Source: Sergeia podlipaevii (lineage: Eukaryota > Euglenozoa > Kinetoplastea > Trypanosomatida > Trypanosomatidae). Taken from it: 62,570 nucleotides of DNA. The DNA is taken from NCBI GenBank assembly GCA_030849805.1, contig JASANZ010002173.1, positions 1 through 62,570 on the forward strand, in the 5' to 3' direction. The first letter of the stretch is position 1. The number at the start of each line of letters is the position of its first letter. Position numbers and translations under genes: made by a program. A model generated the notes under the pieces. The model saw nothing but the letters and a program-made list of their open reading frames with translations. It did not search any database and was not told the origin of the DNA. Below are positions 60,080 through 62,570 of this stretch, piece after piece.

Positions 60080-60683
60080 ATTGTCGCCTGTCTCACATGC
60101 TCTGCTGTTGTTGTGAACTGTCCCATTTGATGGTTTGGCAGTAGTACCGGAAAAATGAGAGAAAGAGGAGAAAAAGAAAGGCGGAAAGTACGAGTAGGGT
60201 AGTCAAGCTGGACCGTTTATACAGCTATGTGTGTTATCATTATCTTTTTAGATATCTATTTCGCCATTGTTGTTCGTGTCTGCAATTGAAACAAATGAAA
60301 ACTCCTAGCTGATGTACTGCTGCATGATAGGCAAAAGGAACGAAAAAAAAAAAAGCAAATTGAGGATACCCCCCTCAACATATTCATTTTCAAACAAAAA
60401 TGCAAAGCACAACATCGGCTTCATAGCGTCCGCTTCTCGCTTTCACTCCTCGGAGGTAACTCCCTACGTGTGCACGCATTTGCGTTTGTGTATGAGAGAG
60501 GGAGAGAGAGGTGGTTTTTTTAAGAAGAACCTCAGCATATGCAGAGATAACACAGATGATCTCCTTCTAGGCCAAAAAAAGGAAGAGAGGAGGACTCATC
60601 CACAAAAGCATCGTATGAAGTTGAGCGCAATCGTACAACTGCTCCCTGCTATCTTTACCCACGTATTCGCAGCCCACAAAGAA
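60080..60683. other. Spacer, no gene recognised
   Basis: Mixed composition with an A12 tract (60342-60354) and a GA run (60496-60510). It is the leader of the 130-aa gene and the 3' end of the LRR gene transcript. Confidence 0.55.
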
Positions 60684-62149
60684 TCACTTCACGAAGCTGT
60701 TTGCAGTCCCAAAGAGAGCTGATGTGTCCAGCAGCCCGTTGCAGTAAGATGCGTCCACGCGCATCAGATATGGACCGCTTTCCAAGCCATCAAGAGAATA
60801 GATGCCAGTGTTGCTCACATCCACATCACGCAGCAGCGGCATCCCAGAGAGAGCGGAAAGTTCCTTGAGGCGAAAACAGAACGGTAACGCCACCGTTTCA
60901 AGAGACTCACATTTGCGTATGTCAGAGAAGTCCGCAATACCGCTCCCCGTCAAGATAAAGGTGTTCAGACGATGCAACTTGGGTAAAAACTGGATTGAGT
61001 GAAGTGATGCACATCCTCCAATTCTCAGCACCTCTAAATGTGGGCAGGCGTCCGCAAGACCGTCGAGACAGGTCAGCTGCTTAAAGCCACAGACGAAGAA
61101 CACCCGTAAAGAAGATATAAAGAGTATGAGTGTGAGAAGATTGAGCAAAGCGTTGGAGGTCTGCATAAGCTCCAGTGTTTCAACAGGAAAAGCAGCATAC
61201 CGACTGCCGCTGCTGCGCTCGCTACCCTCAATATTGGCTTGCGTAGCGTTGTGGATCCTTAAAGAGAAAGGAGAAGAAGAAGAAAGCGGTGTATGCTGTG
61301 CAGCGGACGTCATCGTCATCGTCGTCGTTCTCACCGTCGATTCTTCAACGCGCAGCTTCGACAGCAGCGGCAAACCGAAGAACAATCTCTGTGAACGGTA
61401 AAGCTGCCCCCACTGCAGCGCGACACTGAAAGCGGCTCCAGAGCCCCTAGTGAGAGGTCAGTCAATCGAGCACCACATAAATCCAAATGTGCAATAAAAG
61501 AAAGAGAGAGAGAGAGAGAGGTCTTTCAGTGAATCACAAAAGCACATGCCATCGATCTGGCACAGCTATCTCCTCCCCTACCCCCCCCCCTCCGTTTAAA
61601 CTCAGCGAACTCAAAATGCAGAGACACAACGCTACTGGCGCACGCAGCGAGTGCCTTGTTGTGCTGCTGTCTCCCTCGCCCCCCCCCCGCCCGCCATCCT
61701 CCTCATCAGCACTTTTTTTAGAAAAAGGGCTCACCTCAACGTACAACTGTGCCGCCTTACCAAGCCACCCATCCCCAACTTGCAGCACCATAGATAAAAG
61801 TCCACTGAAAGTAAAAAAAAATTACCTCGTAATATGGGCACTCTCCGTCCGCCAGGGCAGGAATGATGCTTCGGTACTGCTTCAGGGGGTACTGCAACCA
61901 CCATAGTAGATATGGAAGATCTTTGAAATCGCTTTCATGGGGCAGCGACAATCTTCGAACAAGCCGCTGTAGGTCTTCCTCTGCAATGCTCGTGGAAACG
62001 ATATCCCGTCCGCAAACTGTGTCAAGATCCCTGCAAGACAGCGCAGCGGCAAGACGGCACTCAGGTGAAACAGCGGCAAGGTACATCGGCGCCACACCGT
62101 CCAAGGGTCTGTAACACACAATGCTGCGGAAAATACGACTAAAATTCAT
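60684..62149 (-). pseudogene. Leucine-rich-repeat protein gene split over several frames
   Basis: The 3' part (60684 to about 61385) is an intact frame of LRR units: FKQLTCLDGL, CPHLEVLRIGGCASLHSI, CESLETVALPFCFRLKEL, MPLLRDVDVSNTGIYSLDGL. LRR-like sequence continues upstream in other frames (LPLLSKLRVEES; then, about 61425-61490, LDLCGARLTDLSLGALEPL; then SLKDLSLSLS). The 5' part starts at ATG 62147-62149 (MNFSRIFRSIVCYRPLDG) and reads 130 codons to a stop at 61757. Between these, the frame changes coincide with C10 runs (61581-61590, 61679-61688) and a GA repeat (61504-61520). LRR proteins bind other proteins. Either the gene has decayed through slippage in simple repeats, or the assembly has homopolymer errors. 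Two separate genes (a 130-aa ORF and an LRR gene from ATG 61317-61319) are the alternative. Confidence 0.55.
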
Positions 62150-62570
62150 TATGAAAAAAAAGAATATGTCTACAACATGCTTTCTTATCACCAACACACA
62201 CACAAAAAAAAAAAAAAAAAGAAATCAAACAGGTCTTCAAAAAGTAATGTGTGTCTATATAATCAACTGCCTACCATATAAAGCAAACCCATACAAACAC
62301 TAAGCAAAGAGGATGATATCAAACTTTTCAACTAAACTTTAAAAAAATAAAAAAAATAAAAACTGAACCACTTAATGTAAAAAATTGGCAATTTCTACAC
62401 TTTGTAATGGAGCAAAAAACGTATTATAAAAAAAGATAAAAAATAAAAGGAAAAAGAGAAAAACATGCAAAAATGATAATAATAATAAGAAGAAAAAAAG
62501 AACAGTGAAAGGGGAAGGAAAAACAAAGACCAACATGCAGAACCATCCCTAAAGAAAAAAAAAAAAAAGA
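62150..62570. other. AT-rich DNA at the window edge
   Basis: A17 run (62204-62220) is the likely polypyrimidine tract of the LRR gene, with an AG at the complement of 62170-62171. The rest is A-rich with an ATA repeat (62475-62487). No gene. Confidence 0.6.

Noticed and set aside
61805..61826. GT...polypyrimidine...AG segment in the LRR region as a mini-intron
   Set aside because: At about 21 bases it is far too short for a spliceosomal intron, removing it keeps the frame but does not rescue the downstream stop, and cis-introns are very rare in trypanosomatids.

Overview
The window looks like nuclear DNA of a trypanosomatid (Kinetoplastea). Every convincing gene is intron-free and lies on the minus strand, so this appears to be part of one polycistronic unit transcribed from right to left. 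Coding segments have balanced base composition. They are separated by AT-rich spacers full of homopolymers, microsatellites and, just upstream of start codons, polypyrimidine tracts followed by AG, the pattern expected for spliced-leader trans-splicing. Several products point to the same group: a short GSK3, a soluble-type GPI8, an NTF2-RRM protein like RBP42, and many small lineage-restricted proteins with mitochondrial presequences. The genus cannot be fixed from the sequence alone. From memory, AHA1, GSK3-short and GPI8 also sit near each other in Leishmania and Trypanosoma brucei, so the order is probably ancestral.

Layout in transcription order (right to left). 62.1-60.7 kb: a leucine-rich-repeat gene broken into several frames. 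60.1-58.2 kb: two small presumed mitochondrial proteins. 56.9-55.4 kb: a nucleotide-sugar transporter. 54.4-49.6 kb: a 1584-residue cytoskeleton-like protein of unknown function. 48.3-44.6 kb: a karyopherin-like protein resembling exportin-7. 43.5-42.2 kb: a tubulin-tyrosine-ligase-like enzyme. 41.4-40.4 kb: GPI8, the catalytic subunit of GPI transamidase. 39.9-38.8 kb: the F1-ATPase assembly chaperone ATP12. 37.9-36.5 kb: a FAM221 family protein. 36.0-35.3 kb: a membrane-anchored mitochondrial DnaJ. 33.9-32.3 kb: two cysteine-rich zinc-ribbon proteins. 31.3-30.0 kb: an NTF2-RRM protein with a 27-base tandem repeat. 28.6-27.7 kb: dephospho-CoA kinase. 26.9-25.8 kb: GSK3-short.

A 4.3 kb spacer without a recognisable gene follows, then a RING-H2 protein (21.5-20.4 kb). 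Next comes a GC-rich island of about 1.3 kb that lacks any convincing reading frame (about 18.3-19.6 kb). The left third holds two presumed mitochondrial proteins, a single-pass membrane protein, an extended-synaptotagmin-like lipid-transfer protein, a ribosomal L7-like biogenesis factor, an RRM protein, a possible 95-residue small gene, AHA1, a decayed two-RRM gene with an in-frame TGA and a frame change, and a possible 102-residue gene at the left edge.

The genes do not form one pathway, as is usual for trypanosomatid gene arrays; expression must be set largely after transcription. No rRNA, tRNA, snRNA, CRISPR array or intact mobile element was recognised. The features most worth a second look are the RRM pseudogene, the GC-rich island, the fragmented LRR gene, the paired zinc-ribbon genes and the FAM221 protein.
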